Virus record (IMG/VR): IMGVR_UViG_3300035090_000014
Location: 1 to 22,408 of that record
Reading direction: 5' to 3' (one strand)
Origin: a virus
DNA length: 22,408 nt
Shown: positions 1 to 9,203 of the stretch, one piece after another
Position numbering within the stretch: position 1 is the first letter of the stretch
Layout of the letters: each line of letters starts with the position of its first letter
Made by a program: the position numbers and the translations under genes
The notes under the pieces: generated by a model
The model's database searches: none
The model's input: the letters and a program-made list of their open reading frames with translations, nothing else
Told to the model about the DNA's origin: nothing

Positions 1-2418
1 CATTAAAGGAAAATAAGACGCATTGTTAGTGACTTGAGTAGTTGCCACATTGTTGGCATTAGTGGATGTGGTTGCCGTGCTCGCATTACCACTTAGTGTT
101 GCCGTGATTGTCCCCGCGCTAAAATTTCCACTACTATCCCGCGCTACTAATGTACTCACTGTATTCGCCGAAGTATAAGCCAAAGAAGCTAAGTTTTTAC
201 CAGAATCTGTGACTACTGCTTGAGACGCGGTTAAATGCGGCAAATTAATATTCCCACTGCTATCTACTGAAAAATCGGTAATAGGCGTTGCAGGATTACC
301 ACTTGTTCCCGATATTGCATGTTGTAATTGAATTCCAAATTCGTTTATCAAAAATAGAGCGCCAGTCCCGTTATTAGCATAAACATATCCGAGCGCTGTT
401 GCGTCATATTTTAGACTTCCAGATAAAAACAAACCGTTATTTACGCTCTCAATGCCTAGATAAGAACCGAGTCCGCCGAATTGTAAATAATTACCATAAA
501 GCAATGAGCTGTCAAATGTCATTGCTGACTGATTTCCGATTAGTGGGGTAAAATTATGGGCTATATTTAATTGGCCTATATTTCCCCCTGCATTTTGTAA
601 ATTGGTAGTGAGATTATTAGCGCTATCGGTTGCTATTAAAGTGTTTGCTAACCCAAGCCCGCTTAAATTCAATCCTACACTCGTAAGAATACCGGTATTT
701 GGGTTAAAAGATAATCCGGTTGCCGTATTTATTGCTTGGTTATTAGCCGTATTTGATCCTACAAAAATAGGATAAAAAACTGAATTGGTCGTCACGGCTG
801 ACGTATTAGCGCGTCCTATAGCCACGCCGCTGTCTGTGAGCTGACCGCCGGTTGAATTAAATGAAGCATAGTGTCCAACAGTACCTGAGCCGTTCATAAA
901 TTGAAAAGTCGATCCACCATTTTGACTTAAATAGATATTGCTAGTGCCTTGTGGTAGTCCATCAGTATTTGGAATGCTACCGGCCACACTTGCAACTTTA
1001 GATGTAATGGTATAAGTTGGGTCATTTCCAGTACTTGCTGCACAATATATTTGAGTAAAAACAGTATCGCCTTGCGATAATTCTATGACTCCTGTCATTG
1101 TAGCTGGAACAGACAATAATACATTTTGACGAGAAACATAAGCTCGATAGTTTGTTGTTTCTATAGAAGTATCAGCACGCAATATTGCAATCGCATAATA
1201 ATATTCTACAAAACTAGAAGCAGTTGGGCGCATTGAAACTGCTTGAGTGACCATGAAATTAGTAATTACTGATCCGGTATAAGTTGATCCTACTGTATTT
1301 ACGCCGGCAATTATCATTGTCTGGCTTGTGAAATTCTGATCACTTACATCGGTAAATCCAGAGCTAACCGGTACTGCGACAAATGAGCCACCAACGGCAG
1401 GGCGCGGCGCAGAATTATTAATAACAGAATAGGCAGCAAATGAAGGCTCAGGTACGGGCGCACCACCAGAACCAAATACATCAATAGTACCATCGCCATT
1501 ATCTGTAACTGTCACTGTGCCGGAACCGCTGACATTTTGTGTAGTTAGTATTTTTTGCCAACTTATCCCATCATAATAATCGCGAGTTTTAGTAGTAGAA
1601 TTAAATATTCCAAGACCAATTGGATTTCCAGTTATATTAATGGAATCCCTTTCAGTATTAGTCATGACAGGATCAGAAATACTACCATATGTCGTACTTT
1701 TTATTTGAAAAAATGTTGAATTCGGATCATCAGTTAGAATAACAGATAAGCCATCTGCTCCATTTTGAGAAACAAGAAATGGTTTAAAACAGCTTGTAAA
1801 AGTATCTGAAATAATAAATAAATTATCAGATGTTGAATTAATAAAAGATAAACCGGAACCCGCGCCAAATTTAATTTGCGGCGGACTCGATATATCATAT
1901 ATTTGTTGCAAAGAAGCTGGTACAGGAAAATCATACCAATTGGGTGATAAAATATCGGGAGCCGTATATATATAATTTGAGTTACTTTTTACAACAAAAA
2001 CTGTATCACCATCTGAATTTAAAAAAGTTTGATCAAAATTACTATAGTTATTAATAAAATATATATCTGAAACCGAATTAACATTCAGTAAACTTTTATC
2101 AGGAAATTTAAATGTTTGCGAGCTAGTATGACCAATTGCAATAAAACGTGGCAATGGATTTGGCAATAGAGTTGGCCCATTATCTGAATAAAAAAGATAT
2201 CCATTTCTTAAGCCTAAATTTTGTGCAGATGTGCGTATATTACTGACATCACTCAGATTATTAGCGCTTAATAAAAAATTGCCACTATTTTGTAAATATG
2301 TTTTAATTGCCGAAGCTGCTTGCTTAACATTAGTGCCGCCCTGTACCCAGGGTGCAAAATCTGAATCACCAATAGCGCTACCGGTAGGCAATTGAGAAAA
2401 TTTAATTTCGCCAGGCAT
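1..2418 (-). CDS. Tail fibre protein, C-terminus cut by window edge
   Basis: The frame is open from an ATG at 2418 to position 1 with no stop, giving about 806 codons; the C-terminus lies outside the window. An AAGAGG ribosome site precedes the ATG. The N-terminus (KFSQLPTGSAIGDSDFAPW, residues 6-24) is the short 'LP...D..PwvqgG' opening seen in many phage fibre and tail-spike proteins. The rest is Gly/Ser/Asn/Thr-rich, without membrane segments. It contains an NGDGTIDVFG turn and, at 484-498, a segment like the L-x-EG-x-x-N-x-Y fibre repeat. A 'TT..S.FYP.FVG' module at residues 537-557 seems to restart at 787-806. Inferred role: trimeric receptor-binding fibre at the virion tip. It is the last gene of the leftward late block in this window. 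The tip, chaperone or catalytic end is not visible, so the receptor cannot be guessed. Confidence 0.8.
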   Translation of the reverse strand, partial: MPGEIKFSQLPTGSAIGDSDFAPWVQGGTNVKQAASAIKTYLQNSGNFLLSANNLSDVSNIRTSAQNLGLRNGYLFYSDNGPTLLPNPLPRFIAIGHTSSQTFKFPDKSLLNVNSVSDIYFINNYSNFDQTFLNSDGDTVFVVKSNSNYIYTAPDILSPNWYDFPVPASLQQIYDISSPPQIKFGAGSGLSFINSTSDNLFIISDTFTSCFKPFLVSQNGADGLSVILTDDPNSTFFQIKSTTYGSISDPVMTNTERDSINITGNPIGLGIFNSTTKTRDYYDGISWQKILTTQNVSGSGTVTVTDNGDGTIDVFGSGGAPVPEPSFAAYSVINNSAPRPAVGGSFVAVPVSSGFTDVSDQNFTSQTMIIAGVNTVGSTYTGSVITNFMVTQAVSMRPTASSFVEYYYAIAILRADTSIETTNYRAYVSRQNVLLSVPATMTGVIELSQGDTVFTQIYCAASTGNDPTYTITSKVASVAGSIPNTDGLPQGTSNIYLSQNGGSTFQFMNGSGTVGHYASFNSTGGQLTDSGVAIGRANTSAVTTNSVFYPIFVGSNTANNQAINTATGLSFNPNTGILTSVGLNLSGLGLANTLIATDSANNLTTNLQNAGGNIGQLNIAHNFTPLIGNQSAMTFDSSLLYGNYLQFGGLGSYLGIESVNNGLFLSGSLKYDATALGYVYANNGTGALFLINEFGIQLQHAISGTSGNPATPITDFSVDSSGNINLPHLTASQAVVTDSGKNLASLAYTSANTVSTLVARDSSGNFSAGTITATLSGNASTATTSTNANNVATTQVTNNASYFPLM

Positions 2419-2427
2419 AAAAACCTC

Positions 2428-2604
2428 TTATTCAGTTATAAAATTATCCAATCCGTTTTCTGTGATAAAAAAATTACTTAAATCCTCTTCAATAAAATAA
2501 GCCGATCCCGGCGGTGGCAGCGGGACTTGCCCCTCATTAAAAAATTGACAAAATAAATCTTGTCCCAAGGGATGAGTTAATGCATTGATCAAGAATGATG
2601 ACAT
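2428..2604 (-). CDS. Small hypothetical protein, 58 aa, tail region
   Basis: Fifty-eight codons. The start is taken as ATG at 2604, which shares one base with the TAA stop of the upstream gene (TAATG), an arrangement repeated elsewhere in this genome. A longer reading from TTG at 2661 would overlap the neighbour by 58 nt and is less likely. The product has a Pro-rich centre (VPLPPPG) and an acidic, aromatic C-terminal half in which the pattern NFFITENGLDNFITE repeats an N-F-[F]-I-T-E hexad twice. No family is recognised. It is flanked by a small virion-type gene and the tail fibre, so a tail-associated or assembly role is possible, but this is only positional. Confidence 0.6.
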   Translation of the reverse strand: MSSFLINALTHPLGQDLFCQFFNEGQVPLPPPGSAYFIEEDLSNFFITENGLDNFITE

Positions 2605-2999
2605 TACAAAGGCCCTACATCGAAATAACCTAAATAATTGCAAAATCCTATTATAACCCAATCACTGGGATTCGGAGAGAAAAAATGTAGATACAATGCA
2701 TTTCCTTGGTTATCTTTTGTATCTAACATGACAGTAGGAGGATTGATTTTTGCCAATGTTTGAGTAAAAGAACTACTCGGCGCAGACAGAGTATCGCCTA
2801 CTAATCCCTGAGATACTTTCACAGTTGCACCCGCCGAGTAATATAAAATAGCTGCATTGAATTCTTCTGGAATAGCAATTGCTACATCTGTATTTTGGGT
2901 TAAAGCAATTTCTTGGCTATGCGGAAACCAGGGAGTGCCATAGAAAGTAATACCATTCTGTGATTTGGCAATTGTTAATTTATCGCTGACACTTTGCAT
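2604..2999 (-). CDS. Hypothetical tail-region protein, 131 aa
   Basis: The ATG at 2999 is preceded by a strong AGGAG ribosome site with 7-nt spacing. The 131-residue product alternates short hydrophobic and polar stretches (for example AILYYSAGATVKVSQG), suggesting a beta-rich fold, and has no signal peptide, membrane segment or metal-binding cysteines. No family is recognised. It lies between the collar-domain tail protein and the tail fibre, and translationally couples to the 58-residue gene through TAATG. The likely class is a small structural or fibre-accessory protein. That is inference from position; the sequence alone gives no function. Confidence 0.7.
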   Translation of the reverse strand: MQSVSDKLTIAKSQNGITFYGTPWFPHSQEIALTQNTDVAIAIPEEFNAAILYYSAGATVKVSQGLVGDTLSAPSSSFTQTLAKINPPTVMLDTKDNQGNALYLHFFSPNPSDWVIIGFCNYLGYFDVGPL

Positions 3000-3011
3000 A
3001 AAATTCTCCTA

Positions 3012-5015
3012 TTAATACTTAATGAAGCCATTGACATAAACGTTAATTGGACAGGTTTGATTAATGGGGGCTGGCACTATACTGATGTCCAATCCACCTC
3101 CTGTTTGTAAAGCAAATTCCGGCGTAAGTGCATTGACATAAAGAACGCCACCAATCGCAGTCATAAATGGCTGTTCAGAGCCAACACTATCGGCTATATC
3201 ACCACTGGGTATAAGATATGGAAATTCAGGAAAAGGGCCACCCGCACGGGTACGAGTCAATGCATCGGGATCACGACCCGATCCATTATTCCAGAAACGC
3301 GGAAAATACCCGCGTAAATCAGGTAATGCAATTAAACCATTCGCATCAGCAATTAGCTTATCTCTGACCTGTGTTACGGTATCTGTGGATAAAATAGGGA
3401 TTTGTCTCGCAACATCATGCGGAACATTTGGGATGGTTCCCACACCATTAACCGTAAACCAAAACAATTGAATAAATGCAGGCCCAGTTGTATTGACAGT
3501 TTGAGTATAATAAGTACCGGGAGTAATAGAGCTACCAGGTAATACTGTCCATCTGATAATTTGTTCAGAAACAGTACCCACCCCTGCCTGAATAACTGAA
3601 AAAGTAAAACCAGATGTTCCTATATTTGGAGCAATTTGACTCACATCCCAACGATTCCAAATAGCAGAAAATTGATTAGATGAGGCTGCCACATTTGTAA
3701 AACCATTAACTCCCGTACCCCATGAAAAACCAATTGCAGTCGCTAAAGCAGGATAACTTGAAATGGGTATACCACCTCCATCACAATATAAATAACCTGA
3801 TGGCGCGATTGAGCTCGGTTGACCAGACATAATAATAGTTCCAGTCGGAACCGCATTCTGATAAGTGAATCCCAACTCATTAAATCTATTATGACTAACG
3901 ATAACAAATTTTCCATTATCACTGCCATCATAGGCTGGAATGTCAAAAGAAGCGGGTAAAGTAAATGCTTTATCTTGTTCGGGTGAAGTAGGTGGATAGG
4001 TCAAGACTGGAAATGTGCCAGGCCCCACTAAAATCATGTCGGTATAACTAATATCAGATGTAGATGCCAAAGGAGACTGTAAACTTAATCTAATAAAATC
4101 ACGGTCATCAGTACCAAGCGTTTTTCCGGTAGTGATCGGCATTGTAAAAGGAATATTAAAATTTTGGATTTGCGGTGTAATAGTAACGGTGGCTATAGTG
4201 ACCGTGACTTCTGGCGAACCGCCAGCACCAAAATTTTGTGTAATATTAAAGTTAACATTATGGTTATTCCCATCATTTGAATAACCGCAAAATTGAAATG
4301 TCAATGCCTGCCCTTGCATAAAATTAACATCTGTAATGGCATTGAAAATATCTTTATTAGCATCCCCTGGGTTAGCAAAAGTACATTTTACTTCTACCGC
4401 ATAGCGTGGATTTTGATCAGGATGATCAATCGGCGTATCATAACGAACAAAATTTACATAATTAATAGAAGATGAACTGGGCGTTTGTCGATAGAGCCAT
4501 CCGCCATAGGCAATGTCTGTGAAACCATCTCCACTGCCATCCCCCGCTAATCCACCATTTGGCAAATTCAAATGCATTAAAAATTGACCATTCGGTAGAA
4601 TATTTTCTAGTTGCGTAGTGACGGTATTTGAGCTACCATTAATAGTAGGATAATGGTCACGAGTGAATTGCAGTACATTTTGTGCGCTATAGACAGTAAT
4701 GTAATACAAATCGACATTTCCTTCATCGTCAAAAGGACGATAATAAGGAATGATATCTTGACCATTATTAGGATCAATAAATGTACCGATGCCACTTAAT
4801 GTCAATGGATTAGGCAGTTCGGTAAAAATAGGACTATCTGGTGGGCCACTCACCGTATAGACAGGTTTTAACTGAGTATGGTCGGCATCCCGGTAAAAAG
4901 TGACAACTCCATAGGCTAAAAATTGGCCTGTGTCTTTGTCAACAAACTCCTGCTGTAATGCAGGGGCAATCATAAACTGATCGGCTGGGATGACGGCATT
5001 TACTAAGCAGGGCAT
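3012..5015 (-). CDS. Tail protein with split phage tail-collar domain
   Basis: 667 residues, ATG at 5015 with a GAGGT ribosome site. Residues about 18-125 form a head segment (EFVDKDTGQFLAYGVVTFY, then LPNPLTLSGIGTFIDPNNG and LYYITVYSA) typical of phage tail proteins that anchor to the virion. Residues about 138-335 open with NILPNGQF and read as a beta-sandwich, carbohydrate-binding-like module. From 391 the sequence matches the phage tail collar domain: GTIIMSGQPSSIAPSGYLYC and DGG, then YPALATAIG. The second collar half, LPDLRGYFPRFW with R-D-P-D-A-L-T-R-T-R, appears only at 564-590, so about 120 residues are inserted inside the domain. The C-terminus is Gly/Ile-rich. Inferred role: receptor-binding tail appendage. 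It replaces the P22 gp9 tailspike position; no hydrolase motif is visible. Confidence 0.85.
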   Translation of the reverse strand: MPCLVNAVIPADQFMIAPALQQEFVDKDTGQFLAYGVVTFYRDADHTQLKPVYTVSGPPDSPIFTELPNPLTLSGIGTFIDPNNGQDIIPYYRPFDDEGNVDLYYITVYSAQNVLQFTRDHYPTINGSSNTVTTQLENILPNGQFLMHLNLPNGGLAGDGSGDGFTDIAYGGWLYRQTPSSSSINYVNFVRYDTPIDHPDQNPRYAVEVKCTFANPGDANKDIFNAITDVNFMQGQALTFQFCGYSNDGNNHNVNFNITQNFGAGGSPEVTVTIATVTITPQIQNFNIPFTMPITTGKTLGTDDRDFIRLSLQSPLASTSDISYTDMILVGPGTFPVLTYPPTSPEQDKAFTLPASFDIPAYDGSDNGKFVIVSHNRFNELGFTYQNAVPTGTIIMSGQPSSIAPSGYLYCDGGGIPISSYPALATAIGFSWGTGVNGFTNVAASSNQFSAIWNRWDVSQIAPNIGTSGFTFSVIQAGVGTVSEQIIRWTVLPGSSITPGTYYTQTVNTTGPAFIQLFWFTVNGVGTIPNVPHDVARQIPILSTDTVTQVRDKLIADANGLIALPDLRGYFPRFWNNGSGRDPDALTRTRAGGPFPEFPYLIPSGDIADSVGSEQPFMTAIGGVLYVNALTPEFALQTGGGLDISIVPAPINQTCPINVYVNGFIKY

Positions 5016-5121
5016 AAGGATACCTCATATGTTTTTTTTATTTTTTCTATTTTGCTTATCTGTGACTGCCTACCATTTTGGTGTATTAACATATTTATTT
5101 TGGATATTCTTTTCTTTATTA

Positions 5122-5140
5122 GGATTGGCAGGGATTGGCA
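5122..5140. repeat. Two-copy 10-bp tandem repeat in intergenic gap
   Basis: GGATTGGCA occurs at 5122-5130 and again at 5132-5140 in the 142-nt gap between the large ejection protein gene and the collar tail gene. The gap also holds a T-rich tract at 5032-5056. No convincing promoter or terminator for leftward transcription is visible there. Confidence 0.5.
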
Positions 5141-5157
5141 AATTGATGGGATAGTTT

Positions 5158-7734
5158 TCATTTATTCTGCTGTCCTTGTTGAGCCGCTAATAATTGAGAA
5201 ATTGGAATTTGATTCATATTTTTAGAAACTTGAGGATTAAAAGACTCAAGATATCGTTCAGGAACGTTAGTATTTAAAAGCGCCTTAGTTAAAAGATAAT
5301 TTAAACCCACCGGCCTTATCATATGGCCTATTATTTGAGCAATATTTTTTTTACTAAATATTGAATCCTTGATACTTTTTTCCATTTCTTTAATCGGATC
5401 TTGTGCAGCATTAGTAAATCCAGTCTTAGGAATAAGCATTGGATTAATGTCTGTCGGCGGATACATCCCAGTTGCAGTCCTTAAATCTTCCATTTTTTTA
5501 ACAAAATCTGGAAATTGTTGTCTAAATTGTTCTTTAGTACGAAGCGGTAAATTATCAAATCTTGTAATTACCTGTTGCGGAGTTAATTGAGTTTTGCTAT
5601 TTGCTTCTGTTTGTCCTTTGCTAATTCTATCTAATAGAACTTTAGCTTGTCCTTTCGGAGATAAGGCATTCATTAATCTTCTTGTTAAAGTCGGATTTTC
5701 ATTTTCCTTATTCATTGGAACATAATCTTTAGTAATTCCTTTTGCTTCTCGCTCACCAGTCCCATATTCAAACAATCTTGGATCAAAATTATTTTTTATA
5801 TTATTTATATTTTCAAAAATATCAGGATTGTTTCTTGCTAATATTCTTTGTGTGCCTATTCCCAATCTATCTATATTTTGGAATAATTTTTTAGGATCAA
5901 GGTCATTCATTCCGCGCGTTGCTACCGATAAAGCAACTTTATTTTGACTTTCTGGTGAAATAATAGACATTAATTTATCAGCTAATGTAGTATTTTCATA
6001 TGAACCAGTTTTAAAAAAATCTTTTGCCAATTGTTCAGAAGGACGCTTTTTTAGAGAATGCTCAAAAAGAACTTTATTATCTTGAATAGGTGCTAATTGT
6101 GTCCGCATATAATCATTAGCATCCATATATTGATCTAATAATTTAGAACTAGGATTTTTATTGACATGGTTTATAGCGGCTTTTTTAATATCTTGATCAT
6201 AAGCATTATATAATCCACGATAGGCTTTACCTGCTTTTCTATTCCCAGAGGCATAAGCTTCTTCTGATTTATCCCAATAATATTTCTTTAAAACATTTAC
6301 ATCTTTAAAATCTTGAGCGGGATATTGATCAGGTTGACCTGTAAAAAAATCTTTCGATCTCTTTTGATCTATTATCCTACCTAGATCATCATATAATTGA
6401 GAATCAAATCCGCCTAATGTATGCCTTTCTTTGATAATATCCATATCATCTCGTAATTTTTTTGCTTCTTTAGTAATATTGTCTTGTGTAACCATTGCTC
6501 CTTCATCTTTTGCGGTTTGAGTCATGCTATCATATTTATCATTTTTTATTTTTACTCTTTGTTGCCAGATATTGGATAGTTCATCTTGAACTTCTTCCAA
6601 ATTTTGTCCGCGTGATTCAAGAGGATTTTCCGATTTTCCAGATAAGAATTGTAAATTTCTCATTAATTGTTGTTGAATTGGATCGGAATAATTCTGACCT
6701 ACTTCTTGCGCTATTTCTTCTCTTAAATTGGTAGCTCCTTGTAATCCTTCGCCCTGCGTTCCAAGAGAAGATAAATTTTCATCTAAATTACGTCCAAATG
6801 ATTTACCCATAGCAATCTGAGTTTTAGCCATAGGGGAACCAGGAGAAACAGAAGTTAAAGATTCTGCACCCCCAAGGGCTGGACTTGAAATTATTTTTGC
6901 AGGTGCAGGATTTTTTATTCCAAGAGCATTCAATGCGGAAAGTCTTTCTTGAACTTCTTCTGGTGTAGCGGTTCCCCCACCTTTATTAATGGCTTGTTTT
7001 ATGCCTTGATAAACGTCTGATCCAGATTGAGCTAATGGGCCAAGAGCAGATAGTCCGAGCATTAATGGATTTGTTAATGCTTCTTTACCAGATTCCGAAA
7101 TTGATTTATCACTATAAAATGGAGCAGAAGCTGTTCCAATAGCTATATTTTTTGCATATTGACCTATTGGTTTACCAATATACTTTGATAAAAATCCAGC
7201 AACTTTAGGTAATTGTGCTTCAGAAGCCGATAATAATTCTCCAGCACTTGATTCTGGTGCTGCGACTAAAAATGGGGCAGTTCCCCCCAATAATTGCATT
7301 GATTGAGCTAATGGAGTATTTTCTGTTTCTTTAGGAACAAAATATTGTTTTCCTAAATAACTTTCTGGTATTTGCTCAGGAACACCCTGCAAACCAAATG
7401 CAGATGCTATTTTAGAAGGATGTATACCTAATGACTCTAGTAGTTGCAATTGGACATTACCAATATGACGACCTAAATTTAATGTTCCATATTCAAGATT
7501 ACCCAGTCCGGTTTTTCCTAATAGAGATAATTCATTTATTCTTTCTTGTGGACTTTCTCTATGCATTCCAGAAAGAGTATCTTTAAATGTTTTATGCATA
7601 TTCTGATTATTTTCTTCTTCATCTAATTGCTGAATCATCTGTTTTTGTATTTCAGGAGTCATTGCAGATGATTGGTTTTCTTCATTATCTAATTGAGATA
7701 ACATAGCCTGCTCTTGTGCTTTAGTTAAAGCCAT
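5158..7734 (-). CDS. Large DNA-ejection (internal virion) protein, P22 gp16 position
   Basis: 858 residues; the ATG at 7734 overlaps the upstream stop (TAATG) behind a perfect AGGAGG site. The protein is largely polar and helical, rich in Gln, Lys, Asn and Leu. It opens with two copies of a short helix motif, QAMLSQLDNEEN (9-20) and KQMIQQLDEEENN (31-43). Residues about 135-235 are more hydrophobic and Gly/Ala-rich (LAQSMQLLGGTAPFLVAAP, AIGTASAPFY), which could form the membrane-active part. The C-terminus ends in Gln/Ala-rich sequence. Position directly after two smaller Gln/Ala-rich proteins matches the P22 order gp7-gp20-gp16, whose products leave the capsid ahead of the DNA and form a conduit through the cell envelope. 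Assignment rests on order, size and composition, not on a recognised motif; no lysozyme signature was seen. Confidence 0.65.
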   Translation of the reverse strand: MALTKAQEQAMLSQLDNEENQSSAMTPEIQKQMIQQLDEEENNQNMHKTFKDTLSGMHRESPQERINELSLLGKTGLGNLEYGTLNLGRHIGNVQLQLLESLGIHPSKIASAFGLQGVPEQIPESYLGKQYFVPKETENTPLAQSMQLLGGTAPFLVAAPESSAGELLSASEAQLPKVAGFLSKYIGKPIGQYAKNIAIGTASAPFYSDKSISESGKEALTNPLMLGLSALGPLAQSGSDVYQGIKQAINKGGGTATPEEVQERLSALNALGIKNPAPAKIISSPALGGAESLTSVSPGSPMAKTQIAMGKSFGRNLDENLSSLGTQGEGLQGATNLREEIAQEVGQNYSDPIQQQLMRNLQFLSGKSENPLESRGQNLEEVQDELSNIWQQRVKIKNDKYDSMTQTAKDEGAMVTQDNITKEAKKLRDDMDIIKERHTLGGFDSQLYDDLGRIIDQKRSKDFFTGQPDQYPAQDFKDVNVLKKYYWDKSEEAYASGNRKAGKAYRGLYNAYDQDIKKAAINHVNKNPSSKLLDQYMDANDYMRTQLAPIQDNKVLFEHSLKKRPSEQLAKDFFKTGSYENTTLADKLMSIISPESQNKVALSVATRGMNDLDPKKLFQNIDRLGIGTQRILARNNPDIFENINNIKNNFDPRLFEYGTGEREAKGITKDYVPMNKENENPTLTRRLMNALSPKGQAKVLLDRISKGQTEANSKTQLTPQQVITRFDNLPLRTKEQFRQQFPDFVKKMEDLRTATGMYPPTDINPMLIPKTGFTNAAQDPIKEMEKSIKDSIFSKKNIAQIIGHMIRPVGLNYLLTKALLNTNVPERYLESFNPQVSKNMNQIPISQLLAAQQGQQNK

Positions 7735-9194
7735 TATTGGCCTCCTTCATATTCTACTAAACCACTAGATGTACGCTTATACCATTTACCATCAGGGCCT
7801 TTAATTAATTTTTGACCATTAGCAGACTTCACTTCAAATTGTGTTTTTGGTGCTTGTCCTTCGGGTGCTTTCATTCCCGTACTTTGTGCAAGTTGCTGTG
7901 CCACTGAAGGTTGTTTATCTTCTTGTGCAAACTCTCGCGCTAATTGAGCCTGACTTTTATAACCAGATTTACGGGCAGTATTTGCTTGTTCAATCATCCG
8001 ATTCCATCGGTTCATTGCCATCTGTGGAGTAGCTGCCCAATCATTAGGGTTAAGTAAATCCGTCACAGATTTTATTTCCGCATCGGTTGCTTGTCCTGCC
8101 ATTGTTCTTCTTAATTCATTCGCACTGCCAGGCAAATCAACATGTATAAATTGATCATATTTAAGAAAATCTGGATCGTTCTTAGAGGAACCGACGGCTG
8201 CCAAGGCGCGATCTAATGCGGCTCCCGTTTTCCCATAAGTACCAGAGAATTTAGTAATGGCTGGCATATTAGGCGTAATTTTATCGGTCATGGACTTAAA
8301 CATATCACCGAATAGACGTTGATTTAACTGCGCAGCAGTTGTACCTTCTTTGATTAGTTTTGATCGAATTAAATCAGCGGTATCTTTTGACGCTGCCTGC
8401 TGTTCAGGTGATACTTGTAATCCTAATGAGGCTGGGCTGATTGGCTGCGCTACTGTAGGATTAATTTGTTGAGCCAATGCTGGGCCAACCGCTGATTGCA
8501 TAGGTGATTGAGAAGGAGTTTGAGGCGCAGTAATACCTAATGCAGTCGCTTGAGGTTGGGGTGCATTGGCCAATTGCTGTATACCCTGTGGGCTAATTGT
8601 CATAGGATTTGCGGAAATAGGAGCTTGACCTATAGCCGGTTGACTCGTACTCTGTTGTGCATTAGGCTGAGATAATAAATAACGTTTTGTCATGGAAGCC
8701 GCATAACTAGGAAAATATTCGGCGGGTATCCCAGACTGTAAGAAGCTAGAAAATATACTATCCTTTGCGGTTTGTGGTAATGCATTATAACCGGAGATAT
8801 CCGCATAAGCTTGACGTGAAGCAGTCATGGCTTTCTGTTCAGATAGCTTTGTATTCAATTGATCCATTGCGCCTTTATATTCTTCACTATCTGGCCCATA
8901 AACATCTCTAATTTTCTTTAAATCAGCCTGAGTTTTACCAATATCCGATTGCCACATATCTCCTTTTTGTTGAGCGGCCGCTGCTAATGCATTTTTATAA
9001 TTAATCTCTGCTTCAGTAGACTGTGGATAATATTGATTAGCTAATTGAGTTTTTTGTAGATTAGCTTGATTTATCTGCTGCTGCATTTTCATCTGCTCAG
9101 GCGCATTCAAAGCCTGCATAATTTGACCATAAATACTCAGAGAGTTCTGAATATTTTGAGACATTGGCATATAATTAACTAATGGAAACTGCAT
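7734..9194 (-). CDS. DNA-ejection protein, P22 gp20-like position
   Basis: 486 residues, close to P22 gp20 in size; ATG at 9194 with an AGAGGA site. The first 130 residues are strongly helical and Gln/Ala-rich (MKMQQQINQANLQKTQLANQ, then ALAAAAQQKGD). Residues about 175-270 form a low-complexity Pro/Gln/Ala linker (SQPNAQQSTSQPAIGQAPIS). A more ordered domain at about 270-440 follows and includes KFSGTYGKTGAALDRALAA. The C-terminal 40 residues (GPDGKWYKRTSSGLVEYEGG) resemble a short beta-hairpin tail. The gene lies between the 229- and 858-residue virion proteins, with a 1-nt overlap to the latter. Inferred role: internal capsid protein ejected with DNA. Family membership is by context and composition only. 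Confidence 0.65.
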   Translation of the reverse strand: MQFPLVNYMPMSQNIQNSLSIYGQIMQALNAPEQMKMQQQINQANLQKTQLANQYYPQSTEAEINYKNALAAAAQQKGDMWQSDIGKTQADLKKIRDVYGPDSEEYKGAMDQLNTKLSEQKAMTASRQAYADISGYNALPQTAKDSIFSSFLQSGIPAEYFPSYAASMTKRYLLSQPNAQQSTSQPAIGQAPISANPMTISPQGIQQLANAPQPQATALGITAPQTPSQSPMQSAVGPALAQQINPTVAQPISPASLGLQVSPEQQAASKDTADLIRSKLIKEGTTAAQLNQRLFGDMFKSMTDKITPNMPAITKFSGTYGKTGAALDRALAAVGSSKNDPDFLKYDQFIHVDLPGSANELRRTMAGQATDAEIKSVTDLLNPNDWAATPQMAMNRWNRMIEQANTARKSGYKSQAQLAREFAQEDKQPSVAQQLAQSTGMKAPEGQAPKTQFEVKSANGQKLIKGPDGKWYKRTSSGLVEYEGGQ

Positions 9195-9203
9195 GATGTC
9201 CTC

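Noticed and set aside
1734-1934. 66-codon minus-strand frame inside the fibre gene
   Set aside because: Overlaps the much longer fibre frame throughout; its Leu/Tyr-rich product is an out-of-frame shadow.
1-5015. Diversity-generating retroelement, as in the Bordetella phage tail region
   Set aside because: No reverse transcriptase and no template/variable repeat pair could be seen in the window.
5032-5056. T-rich tract after the collar gene start region, possible terminator
   Set aside because: There is no GC stem before it, and the T-run is on the plus strand, against the direction of all genes here.
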